From NCBI GenBank assembly GCA_002358855.1, contig DEPQ01000039.1, forward strand, positions 1 through 33,420: a DNA stretch of 33,420 nt. Reading direction: 5' to 3'. Each line of letters starts with the position of its first letter. Positions within the stretch are counted from its first letter, which is position 1. This DNA is from Bacteroidales bacterium UBA3388. GTDB taxonomy: Bacteria > Bacteroidota > Bacteroidia > Bacteroidales > P3. Positions 23,259-30,664 of the stretch are shown here, piece after piece. The notes under the pieces are model-generated. The model was not told the origin of the DNA. It made no database searches and was given only the letters and a program-made list of their open reading frames with translations. The position numbers and the translations under genes are program-made.

Positions 23259-24620
23259 TTACTCCTCACCTATCCAATCTTTATCTACGCCTAAGAGTCG
23301 GCATAGGTTTAGGGCTTCGGTTGGGACTTGGTTGCTGTTGTCCTCTACTAAGGAGTAGTCTATGTAATGGTTTATTTGATTGATGTCTAATGGAGCTTGG
23401 ACGTCTTGGTGTTTGAAGCCTTTTACTCGCATTCTTTTGGCTGGGGCTTCTATGTCGGAATAGTGGGTTGTTACTACTACGAAACTGTTTCTTTGATTGC
23501 AGACTTTGAGAAAGCCTTCTACTAATTTCTTGCCTTCTATTGGATTGGTGGTGCGGGCTAATTCATCTACGAGTATTAGGTAGGTTTTGTCGGTTTTTAT
23601 GTTCTTGATTATGTTGTTTAGGTTTAGTATTTCGTATGCAAATGAGGAGATTCCTTCGTTTTCGTTTTGTCCATCGCCTATGCTTGTGTAGATGTCTTCT
23701 ACAAGGGTTACTTTTCCGCTTTGGCATGGGAGCTTGAATCCGTATTGTAATAGGAGTTGGTTTAGGCAAAGGGTTTTAAGGATTAGGGTTTTGCCTGCCA
23801 TATTTGCTCCTGTTATCAGATAGTTTTCTTCTTTTATTTCTATGTTTATGGGTTGGAAGGTTTGTTTTTTTTCTTCTAAGATTTCTTTTACAAGGGGGTG
23901 AAACATTGAGTTGTAGGTTAGGGTTCTCTCTTGTGTGATTTCTACTTGTTGTAGGTTGTAGTGGTTTGATAGTTTGGCTTTTGCAAAGGAGAGGTCTATG
24001 TTTGCTATGGTTTTTATGGCGTTTAGTAAGGCTGGTATGTAAGCAAAGAGTTTTATTCCGAGTTGTTCTCTTATGGTGTTTTCTATTTGTTGGCTTTTGA
24101 CGTAGAGTGAGTGGGCTTTTTGTTCGTTTTCTTCGTTTTTGGCTTGTTGAAATTCTTTTCTTATTTGGCTTAGTTCTTGGCTGTATGCGGAGTAGATGTA
24201 GAATTGCATTGATTCGGTTTTCTCGGGGTCGAGTATATTTATCACTTCTTGCAGGTCGGGCATTGGAAAGAGTGGTGAGGTAAAGTCTTTGTTTAGTTTT
24301 TTTATGTTTAGTGCAAAGGCTTTGATTTCAAAGAGGGCTATGTCGTCAAGGATTTGGTTTTGTTGTAATAGTTTTAGGCTTCCGCTTATGTCGTGTATGG
24401 TGGATAGGTGCATAAAGAAGCGTTGTGAGGTTTGGAGATTGAGGTTGGAAAGATGGTTTTGACATTCTGTTGTTTGTTGCCATTGTTGTTCTATCCATTG
24501 TTGGCTTTTGGTTAGTGGGGTTTGTAGCAATAGGGTGCGTGCCATAGGGGTTTGTAACTCCATTTTTGAGTATAGAGTTCTTAGGCTTGGATATTGGTTG
24601 ATTGCTTGTTGGAATGTCAT
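23259..24620 (-). CDS. kamC: MutS-like ATPase of the lysine fermentation locus (KamC)
   Basis: The protein has 453 aa. Only the MutS core/lever and ATPase parts are present: a helical region (about 30-230), Walker A 'GANMAGKT' (271-278), 'SSFAYEI', Walker B 'LILVDELARTTNP' and 'VVTTHYSD'. The N-terminal mismatch-reading domain is absent, so it does not look like a repair MutS. In lysine-fermenting bacteria such as Fusobacterium this gene (kamC) lies with kamA and kamB and has no proven function. It ends the kdd-kamA-kamB-kamC unit, 3 bp after kamB. A role in reactivating or protecting the aminomutases is conjecture. Confidence 0.85.
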   Translation of the reverse strand: MTFQQAINQYPSLRTLYSKMELQTPMARTLLLQTPLTKSQQWIEQQWQQTTECQNHLSNLNLQTSQRFFMHLSTIHDISGSLKLLQQNQILDDIALFEIKAFALNIKKLNKDFTSPLFPMPDLQEVINILDPEKTESMQFYIYSAYSQELSQIRKEFQQAKNEENEQKAHSLYVKSQQIENTIREQLGIKLFAYIPALLNAIKTIANIDLSFAKAKLSNHYNLQQVEITQERTLTYNSMFHPLVKEILEEKKQTFQPINIEIKEENYLITGANMAGKTLILKTLCLNQLLLQYGFKLPCQSGKVTLVEDIYTSIGDGQNENEGISSFAYEILNLNNIIKNIKTDKTYLILVDELARTTNPIEGKKLVEGFLKVCNQRNSFVVVTTHYSDIEAPAKRMRVKGFKHQDVQAPLDINQINHYIDYSLVEDNSNQVPTEALNLCRLLGVDKDWIGEE

Positions 24621-24623
24621 TTT

Positions 24624-25625
24624 TTATAGTTGTTTTATGTTATATATTTTGATTGGTATTTCTCTGCGAAGGGCTTCTAACATTTCTTGGTTGTTGAAAT
24701 GATAGCCTGTTGGTGAGATTGGGTTGGCTGTTATGGCTATTAGGTTTGCTTTGTCAAGGACTTTGATTTGTCCTCCTTTGTTTAGGTATTGGAGTACGTT
24801 GTCTTCTTGTGCAAAGATTTTAGTAAAGTCTTTTATTATGATTTCTATCTCTTGTATGTTCTTTTGTATTTTAAGGAATTGCACGAATTTGTCATTCAAG
24901 GCTCCTGCTATGAAAAGTTTTGTACCTGAGTCAAAGATTTTATCTTTATATTTGTCAATCATCATCAGCGAAGGGATTTTTAAATCTATTATTCCTTCGT
25001 CTGTAATGGCGTATATTCCGTTTTCTATTTGTTGTAATTGTTCTGCGTGTTTGCCTTCATATTGTGGGAGTTGTGTCATTTGATAGATGAATTTAGTCTT
25101 TTTTACTACTACATTTAAGGAGGCTGAAAGCGAGGCTCCTGTTGAGAGTATCATTGCTTGGGTTATACTTGGTGATCCAAAGGATTTTCTGGATAAAGCA
25201 CCGTCTACGAGAATTAAATCAGTGTTTTTTTCTAATTTTTCTATGAGTTTTTTTAGGCTTACTGTGTCGCTTGGTCCTGCAAGTAGGATTTTACCTTGGG
25301 TTATGGCTTTGGCTTTGATGAGTCTGCCGAGTGCTGTGGTTTGATTGCTCACTTCTTCTATCGCACTTACGATTTCTCGTTGTGGATAAAGGGCTTGTGA
25401 GGTGATAAAGGTGGTATTGGGATAGATTTCTATTTCTGGTTTGGATGTAAGGGTTACTATGTCGGTTGTTTCGCCGTCTACTCCTATTGAGGTGAGGGCT
25501 ATGGTTTTAGAAAAAGTGCGGAGACGACTCAACACATAGTTTAGTGTTTGAGTTTTCCCCGCATTCTTTTCCATTCCCACAAAGGAAATGCTTTTGTATT
25601 TTAGAATATCTTCTATAAAAGGCAT
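24624..25625 (-). CDS. kamB: P-loop protein of the lysine fermentation locus (KamB)
   Basis: The protein has 333 aa. An N-terminal P-loop variant 'FVGMEKNAGKTQTLN' (GKT at 23-25) begins the protein, followed by 'LTSIGVDGETTDI', 'LLAGPSDTVSLK' and 'LILVDGALSRKSFGSP', which suggests a SIMIBI-like (MobB/dethiobiotin-synthetase-like) NTPase fold. It is the partner usually found between kamA and the MutS-like gene in lysine loci, known as kamB, without a demonstrated activity. Spacing to kamA is 17 bp and to kamC 3 bp. It may act with KamC on the radical or B12 aminomutase; that is inference. Confidence 0.82.
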   Translation of the reverse strand: MPFIEDILKYKSISFVGMEKNAGKTQTLNYVLSRLRTFSKTIALTSIGVDGETTDIVTLTSKPEIEIYPNTTFITSQALYPQREIVSAIEEVSNQTTALGRLIKAKAITQGKILLAGPSDTVSLKKLIEKLEKNTDLILVDGALSRKSFGSPSITQAMILSTGASLSASLNVVVKKTKFIYQMTQLPQYEGKHAEQLQQIENGIYAITDEGIIDLKIPSLMMIDKYKDKIFDSGTKLFIAGALNDKFVQFLKIQKNIQEIEIIIKDFTKIFAQEDNVLQYLNKGGQIKVLDKANLIAITANPISPTGYHFNNQEMLEALRREIPIKIYNIKQL

Positions 25626-25642
25626 TCCTTTGGGTGTTTATA

Positions 25643-26896
25643 TTAGTTTTTCTTCACTCTCTCGTGTCTTGCAAGATGTGATGGTTCTAATGATAGTTTT
25701 TCTCCTTGTAATAATGAAGCAACTCCATCATTCTTTATTTCGTTTCCTTTTAAGAAGTCTACATCACATTCACCTGGTACATAGTTTGCAGGTTCTGTGT
25801 ATGTTGTTATCACTCCTTCAAAGTTACGAAGTACTACTCTGTTTGGAGATTGTGAGATAACGTATTGTGGCATTACTGGTGTTTTTCCTCCACCGCCTGG
25901 TGCATCTACTACAAATGTAGGTACTGCATAGCCAGATGTATGTCCACGTAAGTTTTCTATTATTTCTATTCCCTTAGAAACTGGTGTACGGAAGTGTTCC
26001 AATCCCATAGACAAGTCGCATTGGTAAATGTAGTATGGTCTTACTCTCATCTTAACCAATTCGTGTACAAGTTTTTTGAATACTCTTACATCATCGTTTA
26101 CTCCTCTTAAAAGAACTGATTGGTTACCTAATGGAATACCTGCATTTGCTAAACGTTCGCATGCTGCTTTTGCTTCTGGTGTACATTCATTAGGGTGATT
26201 GAAGTGAGTGTTCAACCATATTGGGTGATACTTCTTCAACATATTTACTAAGTCATCAGTTATTCTCATAGGACATACAACAGGTGTACGAGAACCAATT
26301 CTAATGATTTCTACGTGTGGGATTGCTCTAAGACGTTGAATGATTGATTCTAACATCTTATCGTTTACCATCAACGCATCTCCTCCTGAAAGTAATACGT
26401 CTCTTACTTGTGGAGTTTTTGCTATGTATTCAATACATTTGTCTATTCTGTCTTGTGTTGATTCGCAGTCATTTTGACCAGCAAATCTTCTACGAGTACA
26501 GTGACGACAATACATAGAACACATATCTGTGATTAGGAACAACACTCTGTCTGGATAACGATGAGTAAGTCCTGGTGCAGGGCTATCTTCGTCTTCATGC
26601 AACGGGTCAAGCAAGTCTGCATCGGCTTGATGCAATTCTGCTCCTGTTGGGATTGCTTGACGGCGTACAGGATCGTTAGGATTGTTCACATCAATCAAAG
26701 AAAGATAATAAGGAGTAATTGCCATACGAAGTGTCTTCAAAGCATTTGCAACTCCTTCTTCTTCTTCCTTAGTTAAAGAGATGTATTTCTTTAAATCTTC
26801 TAAGGTTTCTATACGATTTTTTACTTGCCATTTCCAATCGAACCATTGTTCGTCCGATACGTTTGGAAACAACTCTTGACGTCTATTAACTTGCAT
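25643..26896 (-). CDS. kamA: Lysine 2,3-aminomutase
   Basis: The protein has 417 aa, the full clostridial-type length rather than the short EpmB form. The radical-SAM cluster motif is C126-x3-C130-x2-C133 ('CSMYCRHC'). PLP binds K338 in 'PGGGGKTP'. D294 and D331 correspond to the two Asp residues that hold the substrate side-chain ammonium in the Clostridium subterminale enzyme, so lysine is the expected substrate. The enzyme interconverts L-lysine and L-beta-lysine using SAM, PLP and a [4Fe-4S] cluster, the first step of lysine fermentation. It lies 17 bp after kdd. Confidence 0.97.
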   Translation of the reverse strand: MQVNRRQELFPNVSDEQWFDWKWQVKNRIETLEDLKKYISLTKEEEEGVANALKTLRMAITPYYLSLIDVNNPNDPVRRQAIPTGAELHQADADLLDPLHEDEDSPAPGLTHRYPDRVLFLITDMCSMYCRHCTRRRFAGQNDCESTQDRIDKCIEYIAKTPQVRDVLLSGGDALMVNDKMLESIIQRLRAIPHVEIIRIGSRTPVVCPMRITDDLVNMLKKYHPIWLNTHFNHPNECTPEAKAACERLANAGIPLGNQSVLLRGVNDDVRVFKKLVHELVKMRVRPYYIYQCDLSMGLEHFRTPVSKGIEIIENLRGHTSGYAVPTFVVDAPGGGGKTPVMPQYVISQSPNRVVLRNFEGVITTYTEPANYVPGECDVDFLKGNEIKNDGVASLLQGEKLSLEPSHLARHERVKKN

Positions 26897-26913
26897 TTCG
26901 TATAATTTTAAAA

Positions 26914-27954
26914 TTATGCGTATAGTTCTGTGAATATTTTTCTTAATGCTTCACATTCTCTCAATTCTTGAAGAGTGATTTCAGCGTGTCCTTTTGTATA
27001 GCCGTTTCCAACTATCATTGTAACGTCTGATCCAACTCCTTCTGCTCCTAAGGCTGCTTTTGTGAATGAAGTTGCCATAGAGAAGAAGTAAACAACTCCT
27101 GTATTCTTTGTTACAAGAATAGAAGTCATTTCTGTATCAGGGATATTTACGTTGTTGATACAAACATCAGCCATTTGACCATTAGTTAATTCTTCTATTT
27201 TCTTCATTACAGGAACTGGTTGAGTAGCATCAGCAGAGAATACTTCATCACAGAATCCTAAATCCATCATACGTTTTGTACTTCTTTCGCTGTGGCATAT
27301 TCCGATTACCTTACCTGTTACACCAGCACGTTTTTTTGCTTCATAGCAGCAAAGCATACCAGATTTTCCACCTGCTCCGATAATAACAACTGTATCACCT
27401 GGTTTAACAAGTTTTGCAGTTTGAGCAGGAGCACCAGCAACGTCAAGTGCAGAAAGAGCTAAGTTTTCAGGTAAATCAGAAGGGATTTTAGCGTAAATAC
27501 CACTTTCAAACAATATTGCTTTACCATCAATATCAACTTGGTCGATATCAGGACGAATATCTTTGATTTTGTCTATTCTAAGTGGAGTAAGTGATAAAGA
27601 AACCAAAGTAGCGATTTTATCACCAACCTTTAAGTCAGTTTTTCCAATCAAAGCATCACCTATTTTCTCAACAGTACCAAGCAACATACCGCCAGAACCT
27701 GTTACAGGGTTACGATGTTTACCTTGTTTTTCAACAATTGACATCATTATCTTTGCAATCTCTTCTTTATCGCCTTTTGCTTGTTCTTCAATTTGAGTAA
27801 AAGAAGCAGAATCAATGTTTAGAGTTTGAACATCAATAAGGATTTCATTATCATAGATTTCATCCATATTGTTATCCACTTTGTTTGCTGGTTGAGGCAA
27901 AACACCCTTAGGTTCAATCACACGGTGAGTTCCGTATCTACATCCTTTTTTCAT
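26914..27954 (-). CDS. kdd: L-erythro-3,5-diaminohexanoate dehydrogenase
   Basis: The protein has 346 aa. N-terminal 'GCRYGTHRVIEPKGVLPQPA' and the GroES-like part 'NPVTGSGGMLLGTVEKIG' are followed by a Rossmann fold with 'IGAGGKSGML' (about 192-201). This is the zinc-free MDR-type Kdd. It oxidises 3,5-diaminohexanoate to 3-keto-5-aminohexanoate with NAD+, the step after KamDE. It is first gene of the kdd-kamA-kamB-kamC unit. The cleavage enzyme that takes its product (kce) is not in the window. Confidence 0.95.
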   Translation of the reverse strand: MKKGCRYGTHRVIEPKGVLPQPANKVDNNMDEIYDNEILIDVQTLNIDSASFTQIEEQAKGDKEEIAKIMMSIVEKQGKHRNPVTGSGGMLLGTVEKIGDALIGKTDLKVGDKIATLVSLSLTPLRIDKIKDIRPDIDQVDIDGKAILFESGIYAKIPSDLPENLALSALDVAGAPAQTAKLVKPGDTVVIIGAGGKSGMLCCYEAKKRAGVTGKVIGICHSERSTKRMMDLGFCDEVFSADATQPVPVMKKIEELTNGQMADVCINNVNIPDTEMTSILVTKNTGVVYFFSMATSFTKAALGAEGVGSDVTMIVGNGYTKGHAEITLQELRECEALRKIFTELYA

Positions 27955-28006
27955 ATTAAATCGAATATTTATACTTGTTAATAATTAAATAAATTCATTA
28001 AGTTTG

Positions 28007-28014
28007 CAAATATA
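28007..28014 (-). promoter_or_regulatory. -7 element of the kdd-kamABC unit
   Basis: On the minus strand TATATTTG (28014-28007), followed by C, 53 bp upstream of kdd. No TTTG at the ideal distance upstream. It would let this unit be transcribed independently of kamDE, which the Fic gene separates from it. Confidence 0.5.
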
Positions 28015-28128
28015 CGTGTTTTTTTGGTATTCCTTAAAATAAAACAAAGAAAAAATTCAAAAAAGCAAAGAAATAATCAGAAAAACGAAAGAAAAATTTC
28101 ATAGAATCATATATCTCAAAAAAATCCT

Positions 28129-28136
28129 TATATTTG
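28129..28136 (+). promoter_or_regulatory. -7 element of the fic gene
   Basis: TATATTTG followed by C, 12 bp before the ATG at 28149, which gives a very short leader. An alternative TTG start at 28134 lies inside this box and is rejected for that reason. Confidence 0.5.
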
Positions 28137-28148
28137 CACTGCGTAAAA

Positions 28149-29132
28149 ATGAAACAATATATATCATCGAAGTTACTGCAAAAGGCAGAAGAATTTAGAG
28201 ACAAAATCATTGCCTTGCGACCATTTCCCGAAGAGACTTTAAAATCTCTTAGAGAATATTATCGCATTGGTCTTACTTATTCAAGTAATGCCCTTGAAGG
28301 AAATAGTTTGACAGAGTCAGAAACTAAGGTGGTTATAGAAGATGGTTTGACGATTGAAGGCAAGCCTCTACGTGATATATATGAAGCAGTAGGACATGCT
28401 CATGCGTATGATTACATTCATACCCTTTCTGCAAGCAAACCATTGGAAGAAGCAGACATTCTTGAACTTCATCGTTTATTTTATGAGAAAATAGATGGCG
28501 AAAAAGCAGGGCATTATCGAACAGTCCCTGTATTTATTAGTGGTAGTAAATATGCTGTTTCGCCACCTGCAAAGATAGAAGATGATATAAGAAAATTTAT
28601 AAAATGGTTCAATGACAATGAACACAAAATTCCAACTCCTGAGTTTGCTGCACTTGCTCATCAAAAATTTGTGTTTATTCACCCATTTATTGATGGCAAT
28701 GGGCGAGTTGCTCGTCTTATACTTAATTTAGCACTTATTAGAGGTGAATATACAATAGCACTTATTCCAGCCATATTAAGACACGAATATGTTCACTCTC
28801 TTGAAATATCACATAAAAATCCTAATGTTTTTGTAGATTTTATAGCAGAAAGAATAATTGCTACTCAGTTGGATTTACTGCGTCTTTTGAACGATGGCGG
28901 TGTAAATAGCAATACAAATGGCGGTGTAAATAATAAAAGTGGCGGTGTAAATTTAGAAGAATTTATATATAATACCATAAAAAACAATCCTGGCATCAAC
29001 ACTCCTGCCATTGCCGAAATATCACAAAAAAGTTTAAGAACAATTCAACGATACTTAAAGGCTCTTTCTGATACAAAGCGAATAGAATTTCGTGGTGCAT
29101 CAAAAAATGGCGGTTATTATATTATGAAATAA
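28149..29132 (+). CDS. Fic-domain AMP-transferase, class II, with C-terminal winged helix
   Basis: The protein has 327 aa. It carries the N-terminal inhibitory helix motif (S/T)xxxE(G/N) as 'SNALEG' (46-51). The Fic core has the complete active-site motif 'HPFIDGNGR' (178-186) and the flap region 'ISGSKYAVSPP'. After a Gly-Gly-Val-Asn repeated linker (about 250-268), residues 269-325 form a winged-helix DNA-binding domain ('PAIAEISQKSLRTIQRYLKAL'). Such proteins usually transfer AMP to a target protein and are held off by the inhibitory Glu50. The target is unknown. It has its own promoter and a strong terminator, and lies opposite to the surrounding kam genes. Confidence 0.92.
   Translation: MKQYISSKLLQKAEEFRDKIIALRPFPEETLKSLREYYRIGLTYSSNALEGNSLTESETKVVIEDGLTIEGKPLRDIYEAVGHAHAYDYIHTLSASKPLEEADILELHRLFYEKIDGEKAGHYRTVPVFISGSKYAVSPPAKIEDDIRKFIKWFNDNEHKIPTPEFAALAHQKFVFIHPFIDGNGRVARLILNLALIRGEYTIALIPAILRHEYVHSLEISHKNPNVFVDFIAERIIATQLDLLRLLNDGGVNSNTNGGVNNKSGGVNLEEFIYNTIKNNPGINTPAIAEISQKSLRTIQRYLKALSDTKRIEFRGASKNGGYYIMK
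28896..28952 (+). repeat. Three copies of a 12-bp unit encoding the Fic linker
   Basis: GGCGGTGTAAAT occurs at 28896-28907, 28920-28931 and 28941-28952, in frame, giving three Gly-Gly-Val-Asn tracts separated by 4 and 3 residues. The DNA copies are identical, which suggests repeat expansion or slippage between the Fic and winged-helix domains. Confidence 0.85.
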
Positions 29133-29164
29133 AAAAAGGTTCGGCTGATTAACCGAACCTTTTT
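29133..29164. terminator. Bidirectional terminator between fic and the CoA-transferase gene
   Basis: AAAAAGGTTCGG (29133-29144) and CCGAACCTTTTT (29153-29164) form a 12-bp stem with an 8-nt loop. It has A and T flanks on both sides, so it works for either strand. It ends fic (plus) and the kamDE unit (minus). Confidence 0.88.
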
Positions 29165-29185
29165 AGTTTTTTATGCTTAATGCTT

Positions 29186-29845
29186 TTATTGTTGCATTGG
29201 GATTAGGTTTTCTGATATGATTAGTTCTGCTTCTGTTGCGGATTGAACTTGTTCTACTGTGAATTCTGGGTGAATTTCTGTCAAGACTATGCCTTTTGGT
29301 GTGATTTCCATTACGCCCATTTCAGTGATTATCATATTTACTTGACCTTTTGCTGTTAATGGCAATGTACATTTTTTAAGGATTTTTGGATTTCCTTTTG
29401 CTGTGTGTTCCATTGCAAGTATTACTCTTTTTGCTCCTACTAAAAGATCCATTGCTCCTCCCATTCCTGGTATTTTTTTGCCTGGTATCATCCAGTTTGC
29501 AAGGTCTCCGTTTTCATCTACTTGCATTGCTCCAAGTATTGAGGCATCTACGTGTCCGCCTCTGATGATTCCGAAACTTGTTGCTGAGTCAAAGGTTGCT
29601 GCTCCGTCTATCATTGTTACGAATCCGCCACCTGCGTTTATTAATTCTGGATCTTCTTCTCCTGGTTTTGCGTCTGAATCCATTCCTATCAATCCGTTTT
29701 CGCTTTGAAGTAATACTTTTACTCCTGGTTTTAAGTAATTAGGTATTAGGGTTGGTATTCCTATTCCTAAGTTTACTACGAATCCATCTTGAAGTTCTAA
29801 GGCTGCTCGCTTTGCTATGACTTCTCTTACTTGATTCTTATCCAT
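29186..29845 (-). CDS. 3-oxoacid CoA-transferase-type beta subunit
   Basis: The protein has 219 aa, the normal size of subunit B (AtoA/ScoB). It shows 'NLGIGIPTLIPNYL', the catalytic Glu in 'LQSENGLIG' (about 54-58), 'GGHVDASILGAMQVD' and 'MGGAMDLLVGAKRV'. The enzyme moves CoA between carboxylates such as acetoacetate, acetate and butyrate, and in lysine fermentation would activate acetoacetate. The alpha subunit is usually immediately upstream, but here the neighbour is kamE (30-bp gap) and no alpha subunit is in the window. It may pair with a subunit encoded elsewhere. Confidence 0.93.
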   Translation of the reverse strand: MDKNQVREVIAKRAALELQDGFVVNLGIGIPTLIPNYLKPGVKVLLQSENGLIGMDSDAKPGEEDPELINAGGGFVTMIDGAATFDSATSFGIIRGGHVDASILGAMQVDENGDLANWMIPGKKIPGMGGAMDLLVGAKRVILAMEHTAKGNPKILKKCTLPLTAKGQVNMIITEMGVMEITPKGIVLTEIHPEFTVEQVQSATEAELIISENLIPMQQ

Positions 29846-29875
29846 ATTTGTTTGTTGTTTTGTTCTTGGTTTGTT

Positions 29876-30664
29876 TTATTTTCCCATGCGTCTTGCTAAT
29901 TCTTCTACTACGTATGAGGCTACGTCATCGGCGTATGTATTCATTCCAAAGCCTGCATCGTATCCAAGTTCTTTTGCAAGTTCGTGTGAGATTCTTGCTC
30001 CGCCACAGCATAGGATTACTTTGTCTCTTAATCCTTCTGCTTCTAACATTTCAACCAATTCTACAAGGTTTTGAATGTGTACGTCTTTTTGTGTAACGGT
30101 TTGTGATACTAAAAGGGCATCGGCTTTTAATTCTATGGCTTTTGCTATAAATTCTTCGTTTGATACTTGTGCTCCCATGTTTAGAGCTTCTATCATTTCA
30201 TAGCGTTCCAATCCGTAGTGTCCTGCATAGCCTTTCATATTCATAATAGCATCGATTCCTACGGTGTGGGCATCTGTTCCTGTGCTTGCTCCTACTACTA
30301 CGATTTTTCTTCCGATTCTTTCTTTGATAAATTCGTCTGTTTCGTGCATATCCATAACGTTAGACTCTACTTTTGGAACATGGATTGTAGAGTAATCTAC
30401 TGTATGCACTGTGCTTCCGTAACAGTTGAAGAATGTAAAGCCTTCTGTTAATTCTTTATAATATACAACTTGTGGGTTTTCAAATCCCATCTTTTTCATA
30501 AGTTGTTTTGCTGCTTCTATTGCTTCATCTCCACAAGGAACAGGTAATGTAAAACTTAATTGAGTTTTACCATCGTTCATTGTATCTCCGTATGGTTTTA
30601 CTTTGGTTAAGTCAAGTTCTGTATCGAAGTTCTTGGCTTCCATTGAATATAATCCGCCGCTCAT
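29876..30664 (-). CDS. kamE: Lysine 5,6-aminomutase, beta subunit (B12-binding)
   Basis: The protein has 262 aa, as in clostridial KamE. The base-off cobalamin motif 'TDAHTVG' supplies H133 as cobalt ligand, and K144 ('MNMKGYAG') is at the same number as the PLP-binding lysine of the Clostridium sticklandii enzyme. The Rossmann B12 domain continues with 'ADALLVSQTVTQKDVHIQNL' and 'VILCCGGARIS'. With KamD it moves the terminal amino group of beta-lysine to give 3,5-diaminohexanoate. Its ATG shares a base with the kamD stop (TAATG), and AAGGAGGA lies 8 bp before it, so translation is coupled. Confidence 0.97.
   Translation of the reverse strand: MSGGLYSMEAKNFDTELDLTKVKPYGDTMNDGKTQLSFTLPVPCGDEAIEAAKQLMKKMGFENPQVVYYKELTEGFTFFNCYGSTVHTVDYSTIHVPKVESNVMDMHETDEFIKERIGRKIVVVGASTGTDAHTVGIDAIMNMKGYAGHYGLERYEMIEALNMGAQVSNEEFIAKAIELKADALLVSQTVTQKDVHIQNLVELVEMLEAEGLRDKVILCCGGARISHELAKELGYDAGFGMNTYADDVASYVVEELARRMGK

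Noticed and set aside
26902..26917. 16-bp perfect palindrome ATAATTTTAAAATTAT between kdd and kamA
   Set aside because: All A/T, in an AT-rich 17-bp gap and including the kdd stop. Easily due to chance, and a poor terminator.
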